A DNA stretch of 64,000 bases from Bipolaris cookei (GCA_002286855.1 NRSV01000017.1:413475-477474); one strand, 5' to 3'; positions 1 through 13,330 are shown, counted from the first letter of the stretch. A program made the numbers and translations. Notes: generated from the sequence alone by a model not told the origin.

Positions 1-1032
1 TCAGATACCGTCGTAGAAAATTCAGCAAAGGCCGTCCTACCACTTTGGGATTCAGACAGCCTCAGAGCTTGACTCTATTTCTAATGTTTCTCATCATGTG
101 AACCTTGTCTGGCTGGATGAATCTGGCTTGTTCGACCAAGCATGGTATAGCCCGTCACCTCCGAAGGCGAAAGGACGGCTATCCTCAGATCCGAAAAATG
201 TTTGAGGTGAACGTTCCTCGCCTCGAGAATAAGCCCCATTGAGTTACCCTCCAGCCCACTTTGTTTTACCAAAGCGCAGGAAAGGCAATCGCATAACCAT
301 AAACTGGACGAGAAGACCCTCCATACCTAGCACTCTCCATCATCTCCCAACTCCTCGATTCTCTGTTGCGAGCCTCAGCATGCAAGCAAGGTAGCCAACG
401 GACTCATATCATCATCCAAGTGCCAGCCCCTCCACTCGCAGCATCGGGAGAGCTAGTGGAATTCGAGTGAAACGATGAAGAGACGCGGAGAAGTGCCGTA
501 GTCGGTGATGGAAGCCGCAGCTTCTATGGCGGTTCGTTGCTAAAATGCGATCGCGAAGATCGTTGTCCGGGGACTTTCTCCCAAAGCATTAGAGGGAAGA
601 GACGCACCAAGTGCGCTCTGTACGTGTGCTTCGTTGCGATTCTTCGAGCGAGGAACGTTGAGAGAAGAAAGTCGGCATGGTGTGTCGAGTTTTTAGGTGG
701 AATCGGGGAATCGTAACGCCGCGTGCTAGGCACACTAGGCAGAAGTTGGACTGGTGCCTTGCAAGGGTGCCTGGGAAGCTTTGGTGCAGCCGCTCTTTCT
801 TTGCTGGGGCGCGTTGGTGGTCAAGAACATAAGATTCGGTTGTGCAGCAGCTCCAATCACTTCCTTCAGCCTCCAAATATCCCGTCGCGCCTCAAAGTTC
901 GTATATCAAGCGCGTCCGAATACCTCCATCGCTCGACCGCCGCGAGATCCACTATTGCAGCTTGCGCAAAGCTCCACAACAAGACATCACAACATCTTGA
1001 CGTGCGCAACAAACCACACATAGCTAGAAGAG
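1..1032. other. Gene-free left edge and RAE1 upstream region
   Basis: I see no supportable gene here. The short open frames on both strands have no recognisable motifs and overlap each other. The last few hundred bases should hold the promoter and 5' leader of RAE1. Confidence 0.5.
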
Positions 1033-2238
1033 ATGGCGCTTTTCGGTCAAGCCGCGGCGCCTGCTGCGACCAGCTCCACAACGGGAGACACAAGCAAAGA
1101 TGTTGAAGTGCCAGCCGGCCAAGTACCCAGCGACAGCATATCCGACCTCCAGTTCTCGCCAACCAACGACTTCCTTGCGGTAGGAAGCTGGGACAAGAAG
1201 GTCTACATCTACGAAGTCAACGGCAACGGTGCTATGGGAAAGTGGATGTTTGAGTGTCAGGGTCATGTTCTTGGTGTGGGTTGGTCAAAGGTGCGTCCAC
1301 GAAAGCAACGATATGGTATGGAACAGAGTACTAACATGGTATAGGATGGCACACGCATAGCAGCTGGCGATTCAACAGGCATGCTCAATATTGTCGACTT
1401 CCGTACTGCCCCGGCCAGCGGTACTGTCCCCGCCCAGCAAGCCAAAGCCCACGAGAACGCTATCAAGTGCGTACGCTGGTTCCAGACTGGCGGCAAGGAC
1501 TATGTTGCGACTGGCTCATGGGACAAGACGGTCAAGTTTTGGGATCTACAGGGTGCCGAACCCGTCGGCACTCTGCAATGTCAGGAGCGCGTCTACAGCA
1601 TGGATGTCAAGGATCAATTGCTCGTCATTGCGACAGCAGAGCGCCACATCCACATGGTCAACTTGACCAACCCCACGACCATTTACAAGACCATCACCAG
1701 TCCACTTAAGTGGCAGACAAGGGTGGTTAGCTGTTTTACAGATGCAACCGGCTTCGCTGTTGGCTCCATCGAGGGCCGATGCGCCATCCAATATGTCGAG
1801 GACAAGGACACCAGGTAAGTACTTTATATTTTCCAAACTCTATGGATCAGTGAGCCCACCTAACACACTTGCAGCCTCAACTTCTCCTTCAAGTGCCACC
1901 GCCAACCCGATCCCAATGCTCGTGAAACCGCAAATGTGTTTTCTGTAAACGCCATTTCCTTCCACCCACAACATGGCACTTTCTCTACCGCCGGCTCCGA
2001 CGGCACCTTCCATTTCTGGGACAAAGACGCAAAGCACCGCCTCAAGGGTTACCCTGAAGTCGGCGGCAGCATCGTTGCGACAAGCTTCAGCAAAGATGGA
2101 AACATTTTCGCATATGCAGTCAGCTACGACTGGAGCAAGGGCTACGGAGGCAACAACCAGCAGTACCCCATCAAGATCAAGCTTCACCCTATTCTCGGAG
2201 ATGAATGCAAACCACGTCCAGGAAGCAAGAAGAGGTAA
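1033..2238 (+). CDS. RAE1: mRNA export factor RAE1/Gle2, WD40 nucleoporin
   Basis: Three exons join as 1033-1290, 1345-1814 and 1875-2238, giving 363 aa. The introns are 54 and 60 nt; the first has a CTAAC branch site. The product is a WD40 beta-propeller with the family's repeat blades, for example VGSWDKKVYIYE near residue 50 and ATGSWDKTVKFWD in the middle, then a C-terminal SDGTFHFWD blade and the conserved ending DECKPRPGSKKR. RAE1/Gle2 docks on the GLEBS motif of Nup98-type nucleoporins and supports poly(A) RNA export at the nuclear pore. The length fits the family. The ATG at 1033 starts a typical low-complexity N-terminus before the first blade. It is convergent with RAD52. Confidence 0.96.
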
Positions 2239-3138
2239 TCCCTAGATATCTAGGGTGATTCTCTCCCTTTTGGTATCACTTGCTTTTTGTCTTGCTCGGG
2301 GCCTTGCAATTTCTAGCGCTGACATAGTTCCCCCTCTTTGAAGAATGGACGGTTACATGTATTATGGCGAGGACAATAGTGGTGGTGATGGTGGTGGTGG
2401 TGATGGCGGCGGGAATAGAAGTGCACCGAATGACAGCCTCAAACGGAGGAACAGTAGGGGACTCTAATTCCCCATTATACCTCTCTCTTCGTCCCTTTTT
2501 ACTGTCTACACGCTTCTAGAGATAGGACCACATGTCCCACATGTGTGCTTCCTTTCCCTTTTGGTAATTTGGGTCCTTCTTTGGTAGTTTTTGGTTTCCT
2601 GTGGCATTAGCGCTCTTCATTTTTTTTCGTGGAATGATAAAAAATTATTGGCATAACGAATATGGTTTACTCCCTCTCTTCACATCCCCGTCCCTGGCTC
2701 TACTACAGACTGTTCAGTAACTTTTGAAATTTCTTTAAAAAAAAGTACTACTTTACATGGGAATTTGCATCAAGTAGGATATTTCAAGAAGGGGAAGAAA
2801 GGTCTTCATTCATAGGCAAACATGTAAAGAGAATTAGGGAATTAGTTGCTATTCAATAATGTTTGAGAACTACAATGTGATTTATCTCTGTCTGGGAAAC
2901 CCCAATCACTTAATTCAAAGTGGCTTTGGGCGAACAAAAAGTAGCATGACTTCTAGACTTTAACTACAACGCCCTGAGGCTCTTGAATTGTAATGCATAC
3001 TTCATACGTGACCGTTACGGTATCTAACACCAAAACGCCTTGACCCATCTGTACGCACCCAAAACACCTCGCTCATCATGACAATAATGATAAATGTGAC
3101 AAATGCACTGTGGCCGTCCAAATCACTAATTCCCCCTT
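2239..3138. other. Convergent intergenic region RAE1/RAD52
   Basis: This stretch holds the 3' ends of RAE1 and RAD52. A GGT/GAT-rich low-complexity patch lies near 2380-2415. No gene or RNA is seen. Confidence 0.5.
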
Positions 3139-5092
3139 TTATGTGCTGGCAATACCCACGCTGTTCTCAGCACCCGGCGCATCGACCTTTTGTTTCTTTG
3201 CGTCCGGTCCCTCCACAACCATTTGGCCGTTCACACCCACATTACTAACGTCTTGCAATGCCGCCCTCTCCCTCTTGATGCCATTCGGTCCATTACCGTT
3301 GGAAAATGTAGGAGGTTTGTAAGCACCACGATTCGCACTAGGACTCATGGTATAGTTGGGCGCATTGGGCATGCCGATTCGTCGGTTGCTGTCGAGATGT
3401 GGGTTTACTATGTTTGGGCGGTTGAAAGAGCCTGTTGATGGAGCACCAGGTCGTTGAGGTGCAGGTTGAAGGGCGGGAGGTGCCCCGACTGCTTCACGTT
3501 TGATGGGTACACTACGTGCGTGATCAATGCCAGGAGTTCGTTTCTCTTTTGGAATAGGAGACTCTGCGTTGGGATTAAATTGTGGGAGATTGTTCAATGT
3601 GGGTGTTTCGGATGCTTGGAGGAGCTCAGCAGCGCGGGAGGTAACGAATCCAACAGGTGGTCGTTGGTATGAGGTCATTGGATTCGTTGCTGGCGTTGTT
3701 GTGGCTTGAGCTTGAGGTCCTTGGCGTTGTTGGTTAGGCGGTTGTTGTGCTTGGGGAGGGTTGGGTCGTAGGGGCTGGTTATTGGGAGCTTGTTGATTTT
3801 GCTGTCCAACAGGCCTTGAAGCAGCTCCATTTTCTGCAGCAGGTGGAGGCATACATCCGTTATTTTGCACTGGGCGTGGTTGCTGCTGAATTGGTGTCTG
3901 AGGCTGTCGGCCGTTTTGTATTTGCGGCAAAGGCCTTCCTGGCCCTTGGTTGGATGGATTTTGTTGTTGTTGTTGTTGTTGTGCTGCTGATTGACCGCGA
4001 CCTGCTTGTATCGGCCTACCATTGGGCTGCCGAGGAGGCCCTGTATTTCCGACCGGGGATGTACGGCCAGACGATATCGCCTTTGGTTTCGCTGACTCGA
4101 CTGTGTGTGGTGCAGTAGTTTCGGAAGCAGAGAGACCTTCCGAGAGGGAGAATTCATCGCCATGCCCCTCGGAAACATCAACTCCATCAAATAAATTCTC
4201 GTCGGTTTCGTCATCAAAGTCGGCTCCAAAAGACTCGTTGTTCAATTGATCGGTACGGGTTCGAAGAAGCTGGTCTGGTCTGGCTGGTGTTGTTAGGGCT
4301 TCTTGCTTGACTACGGCTTGTGGCTCAGGTTGAGGTGGTCGCGGTGCAAAGTCGACATGGCGATACAGGCTATCCTCCTGGAACTTAATGGGCTTGACTT
4401 TCATAGCCTGAACTTTTTTGAGGTATTCTTTGTCGTACAGACAGTTGCCGAGAACGTTGCCAAATGTGCGTAGAGAGCGTTTTAGGCCATCTGTTGCGGC
4501 CTCTTTCTTAGCCTTTTCGAATGACGCGGCTTTGCCTTTGCCATTCTCTATTGATCCGTAGCCAATATCCTGGGACTATATCAGCGTCATCCGGAAGGCC
4601 GCAAGCAGTTATACGGACCTCATGGTATGTGCCATCCTTGAGCGTAATCCTCACTACTATCGAGAGCCCGAGGCTCACCTTGCCATTCTGGTGCTCGTCG
4701 ACCTGCCCTCGTTAGCCCGTGTTTTGCCACTGAGAATGCTGAGACATACATAGTCAATCTGTACCTGTCCTAACGAGCTTGACCAGCCATTGAATCCAAA
4801 AACCTCATTCGCAAGCGCTATGGCTTTGTTCCCCTCCAAGTACGCCACTCTACCACCACCATTACCGGGTCGTTGCGATATATATTCAGGGCCAAGTTGC
4901 TTGTTTAATTTACTCTGTAGTGTCACAATCTCTGATGCTGTAAACTCGCTGTTGACGCGCTCTTCGAATGGGTTCTTGACGTTGCCGCCACTGTACTGGT
5001 CGCCTGGCCTGCAGTTGTATTAATTTCCGTTTACTAAATGCACACTGAGGTATGAACAGGCGTGCGGATTCAATGTCTACTTACGCGGGCAT
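3139..5092 (-). CDS. RAD52: DNA repair and recombination protein RAD52
   Basis: Four exons on the minus strand, 5092-5085, 5008-4750, 4702-4619 and 4569-3139, give 593 aa. The first coding exon is only 8 nt (ATG CCC GC). It joins through a 76-nt intron to a frame giving MPAPGDQYSGGNVKNPFEER, the usual RAD52 start. Residues about 15-190 form the conserved Rad52/Rad22 ring domain (FGFNGWSS, QIDYVDEHQNGKVSLGLS, GTYHEDIGYGS, AKKEAATDGLKRSLRTFGN). The C-terminal two thirds is low complexity, rich in Q, P and N, with a polyQ run near 3960-3982, and should hold the Rad51-interaction region. The protein anneals ssDNA and loads Rad51 in homologous recombination. The third intron has a weaker GTCCGT donor, but the frame and conserved peptide support it. 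Confidence 0.95.
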
Positions 5093-5802
5093 TTTTAGTG
5101 CTATCAAGGTGTGGAAATCATCAGTCGCCGCTCTGGTGAGGTTGAAGCCTAGCAGTTAAGGATGACGCGCCGCACCGTGAACTTGGAGGAGGAAGGAACG
5201 CGATCGCACTAGTCCCGTGCTCACGTGCCGACAAGGCAACATCGCCCGTGGATTACTGCACTAATAATTTCTAACTCAATCGAGATAGTGCATTTGCGTT
5301 AGAACGAAGATGCCTAGTCTGAACACCGAACGACTTCTTCGAATTATGTTGTTCAATGCAACAGTCCGGCTCGCATCATGTCCCTGCTATTTGCCTGATA
5401 GATCCTCAGCACTTGAAGAATAATTGATCTTGAAAATGAAGTAGCGCCTTAAATCAAGGCGACTCACGAATGAAGCCAGTCACTACCAGGATTTACTGAA
5501 ATCAAGTGTTATTGTGTCTGTCCCAAAACGTGGGGTGCCTGCGCTCCTCAGCCCGCTTCATTGCAGAATCGTGATAGGCATACCTCAATGCATCTACTCG
5601 TATCCGTGACGCCGAGGCCTTCCATTGCCTTGAGCGTCAATGCATGCAACAGGAGGCTTGTTTGAGCACGAGAACTCTTCCCGCAGAGCTACATAGCTAC
5701 AAATCTCATTATCTTTAGCGATTTATGTGTTCGATGTGAACACCTCAACAACGACTATATCCAACGCTAATCTTCCATATCTGCAGCATCTTATTGAATG
5801 CA
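5093..5802. other. Intergenic region upstream of RAD52
   Basis: It lies between the RAD52 start and the stop of the deacetylase. It presumably contains the RAD52 promoter. No gene is seen. Confidence 0.5.
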
Positions 5803-6627
5803 TCAAGTCGCCTTGTTTCTTCCTGCTGCCTCCAGTAACCCAGAGACTGTCGTGATTCTATAACCCCTTCTCTTTAATTCTGGGAGCACTTTTCTCAACA
5901 TCACGACCGTCCATTCTCGCCGATCGTGACAAATGATGATACTCCCGGGCCGCACCATGCTCAACACATGCCGTGCGTTCACACTCGGGTAAGCAATCTG
6001 CGGATCGTGAGGATAGACGCTACCCAGAACCATCTGATAGCCCATTTCTTTAATCTGTCTGCGCATCCTCGTGCTGAAGAAGCCTGATCCAGGTCGAAAA
6101 TACCGTGGTGGATGCGGCAGATTAACAGCATCATAAGTCCCATTGATGAATCCTTCCACTTGTCGAACTTCTGACTCAAGAACTGTCGATGCCAAGGAAC
6201 GAGATGGCTCGTCATGCATGGCGTGATTTCCCAATTCCATCCCTGCTTTTGCTGCGTGTTGCAGAATGGTCTCTCGTCCACCAACTTGGCCTCCGATGAC
6301 GAACAATGTTGCCTTTGCTTCGTTCTCTCCTAATACTTCGAGAATGTCCAAAGTAAATTCTGAAGGAGCATCATCAATCGTCAAGGCAACGACTTTATCC
6401 ATCTCTTCCCCATTTCGTCGCAGAGTAGAAGCAGGCACATGCCATAGCACATCTGGCCACTTTTGTTGGAAATAGCGGATCAGAATATTTGGAGGCTTGT
6501 AAATGACATAAAATGGCAATATGAATGTAATTACCACGCATATAGCGGTAAGCATTGTGTACATGCGTCGCCGGCGTGCGGCGCGGGTGTAGGGTAGGCG
6601 GAAGATGCGCAAGGGGAATCGGGGCAT
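5803..6627 (-). CDS. Membrane-anchored polysaccharide deacetylase (NodB fold)
   Basis: A single exon of 274 aa from the ATG at 6627. The frame is open to 6711, but upstream of the ATG only a GTG codon could start it. The N-terminus is arginine-rich, followed by one hydrophobic segment (about residues 21-42), so a type II membrane or signal-anchor protein is likely. The NodB domain shows the metal-site motif as TIDDAPS (the common form is TFDDGP), the HxxxH-type motif LGNHAMHDEPS, the RYFRPGSGFF motif and a late IIICHD motif. The family removes acetyl groups from chitin or related N-acetylated glycans, here probably at the cell surface. The substrate cannot be read from sequence. It is tandem with RAD52 but unrelated in role. 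Confidence 0.85.
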   Translation of the reverse strand: MPRFPLRIFRLPYTRAARRRRMYTMLTAICVVITFILPFYVIYKPPNILIRYFQQKWPDVLWHVPASTLRRNGEEMDKVVALTIDDAPSEFTLDILEVLGENEAKATLFVIGGQVGGRETILQHAAKAGMELGNHAMHDEPSRSLASTVLESEVRQVEGFINGTYDAVNLPHPPRYFRPGSGFFSTRMRRQIKEMGYQMVLGSVYPHDPQIAYPSVNARHVLSMVRPGSIIICHDRREWTVVMLRKVLPELKRRGYRITTVSGLLEAAGRNKAT

Positions 6628-9265
6628 GATATGCCGTTTCGCGGTTGAATTACCGGATCGAGACAGGACATAATTGACAATTTCAACAAGAAACCTCCTG
6701 TGCGGGTTCACAGGCGAAAAACAACATGGTTAGGGATGTTGGGATTGAGTGTGAGAGTTGGTTGCAGATAGGGTGGTTGAGGGGGAAGTTGCAAGGATAC
6801 CAAATGAGGATTAACGCCGGCACGTGCAACCGTGCATCGCGGAATTTAGCTAGAAAACTTTCTGTCGTTACCTCTAGCATTCTTCTACCTCCATTCGCAA
6901 CGCGACAACTGCATTTCAACGAGTGTCCTCACATCGATGTCAGTATTTATATCGATTGTATTCCGACAAAATGAGAGTACAATTAGTAGACAAGTCTGTT
7001 GTTCATCGTAGTCTCATTCGCATACGTGGACGAGGTAAATTTGAGTTATGCTGTCCAGTTCCTCAACCGCGCCCGCTCCAATCAAACTCTCCACCCTTCA
7101 CTGATGAACGCACGGCGACCTCATCTCGATCGCAGCTGTACCACGTACATGCGGATCCAGGAACCAATTTGTCACGCTTGGTCGAACAGTCCCACCTTCG
7201 ATATAAGCCCTCTAAGAATGTTCCAAGAACGACACCGTGGACGTTTAATTGACCTGGCTGCCTTGTCTTGAATGGCTACTCAGGTCTCATTGCGTCCATA
7301 CATATTTGTGGCTGACGATATAGTTCTGCTGGCTGGGTCAGACATGTCCTATGGATTGGCTCGAACACACATTGTATTGCCAAGAAGTGGCTTCTGTGAT
7401 AACTATTGTGGAGAACCAATTGTAGCAATTATTCGCACTATAAACAATGCCTGAGGGTGTGCCCGTAATGTGATAGTGATGATGCTGATACTGCGACCAC
7501 GAAGTCCATGCACCCGTGTCATAATACGGGGTTTCCGAACCACGGTCCCATTATCATGCACCATGCAAAGCAGCGGGTCAGCGGGTGAGCGGGAGAGCTT
7601 GGATGTTGCGTGATATCCTCAGGCGGCGCATCTTTTACTAGAATTGTATAGTGACTTTTATCATGTGCGTCTCGGTGCAAATTCTAGCTTGGATGGGTAG
7701 ATCCAGGACCCTTCATGCACGAATTCCACCCTGCGTGTCCCGATCTGTTGATCAGTGCAAGGAATCTGAGACTTAGAAAATATAACAGCTGAAATCCGTC
7801 TCGAAATTCTTCATCTCGTTCTGCGACGTGGGGTTTTCTGAAACTTTGCCAATCCAGGTCTTGCTTTGGCCATGCGCTGTACAAAAATGAGGCGTGAGAT
7901 ATTGCTTTATATGTGTCACCGATAGTTAATCCGCAGATGCAAGTTGGCCGATTAAATCGCATGATTCGATATTTAACGGCACAGAGCTATGCCCCGTCCA
8001 TCCACATTTAGGAAGAGAAACGGGACGGTTGTTGGTGTTTCATCGGGTGCGTGTTGCCGCAATACCCTATAGTAGCACTGGGGACTTGCCATCAGGCCCG
8101 TCAAGACGATGGTAAATAAGCGCTCGGAGAAGAACTATCTGGGCCTAATCCAAGTGGTAGCTTGAGCGCTGACCGCCTTGCCCAACGTCGAACGATGGCG
8201 ATGCCAAAACATGGGCGACGCGTATACAACAACACGGGGTAAAGTTTGTCCTACACCAGGTCGGGTGATTACGGCATCGGATTCTAGAGGAGATAAAATA
8301 GCATTTTACTTTGGCAAGAATATAGTTTATGGATGACAAGTGCGGCAAAGTTTCACAAACATTTGGTCCGGGTCCAAAGTGCTTGTTTCTGATCGGTGGG
8401 AACGGCGTAGGGTACAAACAGGGTAAGCGGCTGCTTTCAAAGTGCCAGGAGGCAACCAAGAACCAGGAGGGTTTCGACATGAAAAGGGCCGATATACACG
8501 AAGACGAACTGGGTGAGACCTTGATCCGACGAGCATGAACCTTGTCGCAGTAGTTCCGCGCACTTGGGTAAGGTTTGCGGGATGTGACACCGCAGCTCGG
8601 GTAAGCTTACAGCTAAACAATGTTCATTCATATGCGCCGGCTTCCGATTCACAGGGTTAGCTTCGGTAACCCACCACCAGCATCTCCGGCACCACCCTAA
8701 TAATGTAATTGGTGTCATTTATGATTGAGATAAGGTTTAGCTACGATCGGCACATGTATGTCATGCATGGTAACTAGGGCCGTTGCCCTCTCGGTTGCCC
8801 ACTGGGGGCTGAAATACTGGCTTGGCTCTGCGAGTTTGCCATGCCGCCCAGATCTACCGATGAGTGTATCTCCTGACAAATGCTTCAGCTAAAGGGTGGT
8901 TTGTTAGGTTTCTTAATGAAGATGTGGGGGCGGCTTCTGCTGGTTGCCTAAGTAAGCTAACAGGCTTTGGCGAGTGGTGGTGCAACAATGAAACGCTCTC
9001 GCTTGTACGCTTGGGTTCATCGGAGTGCAGCATCGGGCTTCGAACACCTAGAGTGAGATCAAAGACAAAGACCGCCGTGTCGGTAGGCGCGCATGAAGCA
9101 GAGCATAGAAAGGGTGCTTGTCTTATATCCATATCCTACATGTGTATGTGTGTGTGTTGTTACAGAGTCGTGAATACATTAAATTTTACAAGCAGGACTC
9201 TGAAAGAGCCCCTTGTTGACGTTGCGGTTGTTAGGTAACCATCGACGCTTGGTCGATTCCGACAT
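6628..9265. other. Gene-free stretch of about 2.6 kb
   Basis: Only short open frames without recognisable domains occur on either strand; the longest is about 124 codons at 8864-9238. I support no gene, RNA or mobile element here. The part next to 6628 should carry the deacetylase promoter. Confidence 0.4.
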
Positions 9266-10085
9266 TTAGGCGGGTGGAGATCTAGGCTTCCTTGTGCCAA
9301 TATTATACCCCCAGCTCCTAAGGGTTTTTACGACCTTGGGCAGCACAGCGGCAGTCAGTGGCACGCGGAAGAAGATTAGAGACTTGTGAACAAGGTAGGC
9401 TAGACCAAGTTGGGTCCAAATTGCTGCAATTCTTGTCAGCCACAGCCAGATGTTCACAGCAGAAGGAGGGGTTCTGCATACAAGCGTCTGCGCCACCATT
9501 GTGTCCCGCAGCCCTTCCAGCTTCCACATAACCGTCTCTGTCAGTGGCTTCCGCGATGTCTTCATCTGCACCTGCTTCGGCTGGCTTTCTACCCGCGTTG
9601 GGAAAAGCTAGGCGCGCCACGCTCCAAAGCGCATTCTTCAGAACATGCTCATAGTGGCCAATTCTATCGGTCCCAAGTAGACGCACTGCTAAGAAACATA
9701 GGGGGAAGTCGAGGACGGACAGGCCCAGGTATACGGCAAGCGCGGTCCAGCCATACTCGCGAGAAAGCTTCTTGAGCCGCTGGGATACAGAAGGAGCTGG
9801 CTTTGGGCTACCTAAGTGGGGTGTGGGGTTGTGCGACTGGGCGTTGGGCCTGTCACTCTTGAAGCGAAGGGAGCGGAAGCGGCGGGCGAGAGCGGGGCGC
9901 TGGCAGCGGAAGAAGGAGAGGGCGCTTCGCTCAATGGTCTCATTGACGGAGCGCGGCCGGGCCGTGGGTGGGGTGGAGGTGAAGAAGTTGCGCAGGAAGG
10001 GTGATGCTGGCTGTACTGTGCGGCTTCTGGCAATGTGGCCGAACAGCAGCTGGTCAGGCCCGATGCGTGCGACGCGTGGCTTCAT
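9266..10085 (-). CDS. Mitochondrial DUF1279 (FAM210-like) membrane protein
   Basis: Two exons, 10085-9482 and 9423-9266, separated by a 58-nt intron, give 253 aa. The N-terminal 50 residues are rich in R, S and T without acidic clusters (the FFTSTPPTARPRS region), as expected for a mitochondrial targeting peptide. The DUF1279 domain follows: LKKLSREYGWTALAVYLGLS, then a hydrophobic helix with DFPLCFLAVRLLG, then, after the intron, TQLGLAYLVHKSLIFFRVPLT, which completes the conserved block. The spliced junction reads ADA-S-IWTQLG. Fungal and animal members are mitochondrial inner-membrane proteins. The precise role is not settled; FAM210 proteins are linked to mitochondrial translation. The region between the two halves is acidic and less conserved. 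Confidence 0.88.
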
Positions 10086-11332
10086 TGCATGAGTGGCTCA
10101 GGAGGGTAGAGGTGAGTGAAACGCTACTCACGTGGGCGTCAGTCGTTTCAGACTCGGATACGGCGTGTAGTGTTCCAGAAGTTCATGCCAAAACCGACGT
10201 CGATGCAGCGTCACTGGAGCCTGGGATTTTGGGCCAGGGTACGCCGCCGGAACAATGGTTTTGCCAGCTCCGAGGACTGTTCCGCTACCGGCGCGTCCCA
10301 TTCCGCCCCGGGAGACAGCAAGAGAGTGGGTTGACCCATCTGGACCACCAGATCATGCGCAGATTATTAATAATACCATGTTGCATCTGCATCTGCATCT
10401 GCCCGAGGATAAGCCCAAGGTGGACAACGTAGTCCCGGCCCGCGATCGACCGCTGAGGGTCCGATACGGAGCCGCACGACGCTGAGCCGCGCGACTATCA
10501 AAGACATCGTGGCAGCGGATGACGGCCCTATCGGATGCACGCCCCTCGTCTCGAAGACCGGCCAAGGCAGTGCGTAGCAGGACAGGGCACGCAAGACCTT
10601 CCTTCGGTGGCGGCATTCCAAAAGTGCAGCGAGTTGATGGCCGGAAGAAGCACAACGGACAGACACTCGGCTTCGGTGACGCGGCCATGCTCGGCGCTTC
10701 GACCCCGAGTTGCGGAGGTGGGCAGGCGTGTGATGAGATGGTATCTGAAGTGCAAGCCGGAAGGCGACGAGACAGCAGATCGAGGTTCCCTGGTGGCGTG
10801 AGGCATAGGTGGCGGCGGAAGCGAAGTCAAAGACCCAGGAACGTTTCAACTGTGGTTGCCAAATCGGACCCCAATATCCCCCATCAAAGCGCATAGTATC
10901 CAGGGAACCATGGTGGCGGCGCATTGCCGTTAGCACCATGATCCAAGAGAAGACTAGGTTACTACCGTCTTGCGCAGCTTCGCGCAGAGCTGCTTGACAG
11001 AAGCGTCAGTGTGCATTAGCCGGTGTATAGCCAAGATGTTCGTCTGGAACTCTGGAAGCGTGTTTCCCCCCCAAACAGCTGTCGCAGGCCTCGTTTGAAT
11101 AGGCATAGCTGGATGCTTTCGTTGCAGACGGAACGTGGGCGCCGCGCACACACATACGCATGCGCTGCATGGTCGACTCCTTCACGCTCGCTTGCTTATT
11201 ACGACCACCATTGCGGTACTTTACCAGGGGGCCGGTCAGTCACGCTTCCGGACACGCTTGAGTCAACCCAGGCATGTGGCGCGGCCACGCGCAAGGTGTT
11301 GGCCACATAGTTACTGTCCTTCGTACTATAAT

Positions 11333-11437
<105 letters not shown>

Positions 11438-12584
11438 TGTGTGTAGTGTGTACAAATACCACTACTATCACAATGGATTTGGGCTATTGCACTGGCATCG
11501 ACGATCGCGTGCCGTGTTCAAAATCACAGAGGATGCATAGCGAATTCTAAATTGCGGGGCAGCAGGCGTGGTTTTGTGTATAGGGAATGAGCAGCGCGGG
11601 ACCCACGCTCAGATTCTGTTCGCAAACCTGTTCGGCGGTAGCCATGACCCCCGTTGTGGAACAGGAGAGGACTTCATTTGCCCAAGTTTGCCCAACACGA
11701 CCGTTTCACGACTGCTTGCCTTGTCATTGTGGCCGAGCATGGGCTCGTGTCCGAGTAATGGGAGTGGGTAGGCGTCCATTCGGGACCGAAAAGGTCTTGG
11801 AACGACTCGATGGAAGTGGTGAAGGGCGTTGGAATCCTACGGACACAGCCGGCCTCTAACAGCGTCCAACGTCTTAATTAGCCTAATCCGTTCTGACAAG
11901 GTATCACTCAGAGCGCCCCTGGCCTCTGTAGTCGCCGACTCATTCCTTAGTAGCAAGCTCATGCCTGGCGACGAGGGATGCTTCCATTCCGGGGGCTGTT
12001 GGTAATGCTGAATTGCCTCATGGGGAGAGAGGGTGCAGGGTACGACGGCACGGCCAGTCAATTAGTCAGTCAGCCAGTCCGTCCGTCCGTCGGCCAGTGC
12101 AGCGGTCATGCTGGGTGTATAGTGGTGGTAAGAAGATAGATACTACTTACTAGCACTCGGTATGGGCGAGTGGTGGTGGTGCTCCTGCTGTGCAGGCATA
12201 TAGCCCGCCCCTTCGCATTCTCCTATAACTGTGTCAGAGACAGTCGCAACACGGCTCGGTGACTTGATTGCGAGGCCATGCGAAGGTTTGCAGGTCGAAG
12301 AATTAAAGTTTTCGGCGTGGCCACCCCCCTGCAACCGCACCAAGTCTCAAACCTTGAGGCCGACTTTAGGTGCTGAGCTGACGAGTGACGGGGACACCAT
12401 TATTCATTTACCGGGGCCTGGTCGTGTCGTTGCAGTCGCACCGGCGGGCTGATTGGCCGCGGGTCACGAGCAGTTCCTGTTGCTACCGCTGTCCCAAGAC
12501 ATGGCACAAGGGTGGTTCCTTCTTTGAACGGCGCAGCAGCAGCGTCGCACCCTCCCTGCCCGCTCGGCTAAACTCTGGAGTTGA

Positions 12585-12745
12585 TCTGCCCTGCCCCTGC
12601 CCTACCAGGCTACCCACCAGGCTACCAGGCTACCAGGCTCGCACCTGCCCGGCCCTTGCCCTTGCCCTCGCCCTCTTCGCGCTTGCCCCTCTTAGCCCTT
12701 GCCCTGCCAGGCCCCTGCCCCTGCCCCTGCCCTCCTCGGCGCCGT
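12585..12745. repeat. C-rich low-complexity block
   Basis: Imperfect units of the type CCCTGCC, CCTTGCC and ACCAGGCT recur with strong C/G strand asymmetry. The unit is degenerate and gives Pro/Ala/Leu-rich open frames that I do not call as genes. Confidence 0.7.
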
Positions 12746-13195
12746 TGGCGACTTCCCTGCTGCCCAGGGCCCCGGCGTGCTTTTTCACATTGTTCGGCGG
12801 GACGATGCTGCACTCTGGTGTGTTACACCCATTCCTTCGCTTCACAGCTTGACAGCGCCCAAAACGGCACGCTCCCGGACCCAACTGTTTGAGGCTTCGT
12901 CTAGGCTCATACCTTGCGTAGCTGCATGAGCTTCCTGCTCAGGATCTGCTTGTTTCTCCACGTGGATTCGTCTCATCAACGTGCTTGCCTGTTAATACCC
13001 TCTACTATATATACCACTGACCGCGCTACGTCCATGCCTTGTGTTACACTACCCGTTGCCTTCTTCTTGCTTAACCCTATTTTAAACACGACGCTCCTTA
13101 TCTTGCCATCTCTTGCAGCCAGTACAATCTACATTCCTCCCACCCAACTCGCTCCTTCCTCTCCCGTTTAGACTTGTGCCAGCCAATCTACCTTG

Positions 13196-13330
13196 CCTTA
13201 CACTACACTACTACTACTACTGCCACTACTACTACTGCTACTACTACCACTGCCACTACTACTACCACTACTACCACTACCACTACCACTACCACTACCA
13301 CTACCACTACCACTACCACTACTACTACTT
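13196..13330. repeat. ACT/ACC trinucleotide repeat in gene leader
   Basis: A nearly continuous run of CTA/CCA-type triplets ends about 45 nt before the ATG at 13375. It has no upstream ATG in frame with the downstream gene, so it is more likely transcribed 5' leader or promoter sequence than coding poly-threonine. Confidence 0.9.

Noticed and set aside
3675..4229. 184-codon minus-strand frame inside RAD52
   Set aside because: It is an alternative frame of the low-complexity RAD52 C-terminus.
6628..6711. Longer N-terminus for the polysaccharide deacetylase
   Set aside because: The extension would need a GTG start; the ATG at 6627 gives a sensible signal-anchor protein.
8864..9238. 124-codon open frame on the plus strand
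   Set aside because: No recognisable motif and composition typical of chance frames in intergenic DNA.
12385..12852. Pro/Leu/Ala-rich frames in the C-rich block
   Set aside because: They are translations of degenerate low-complexity DNA.
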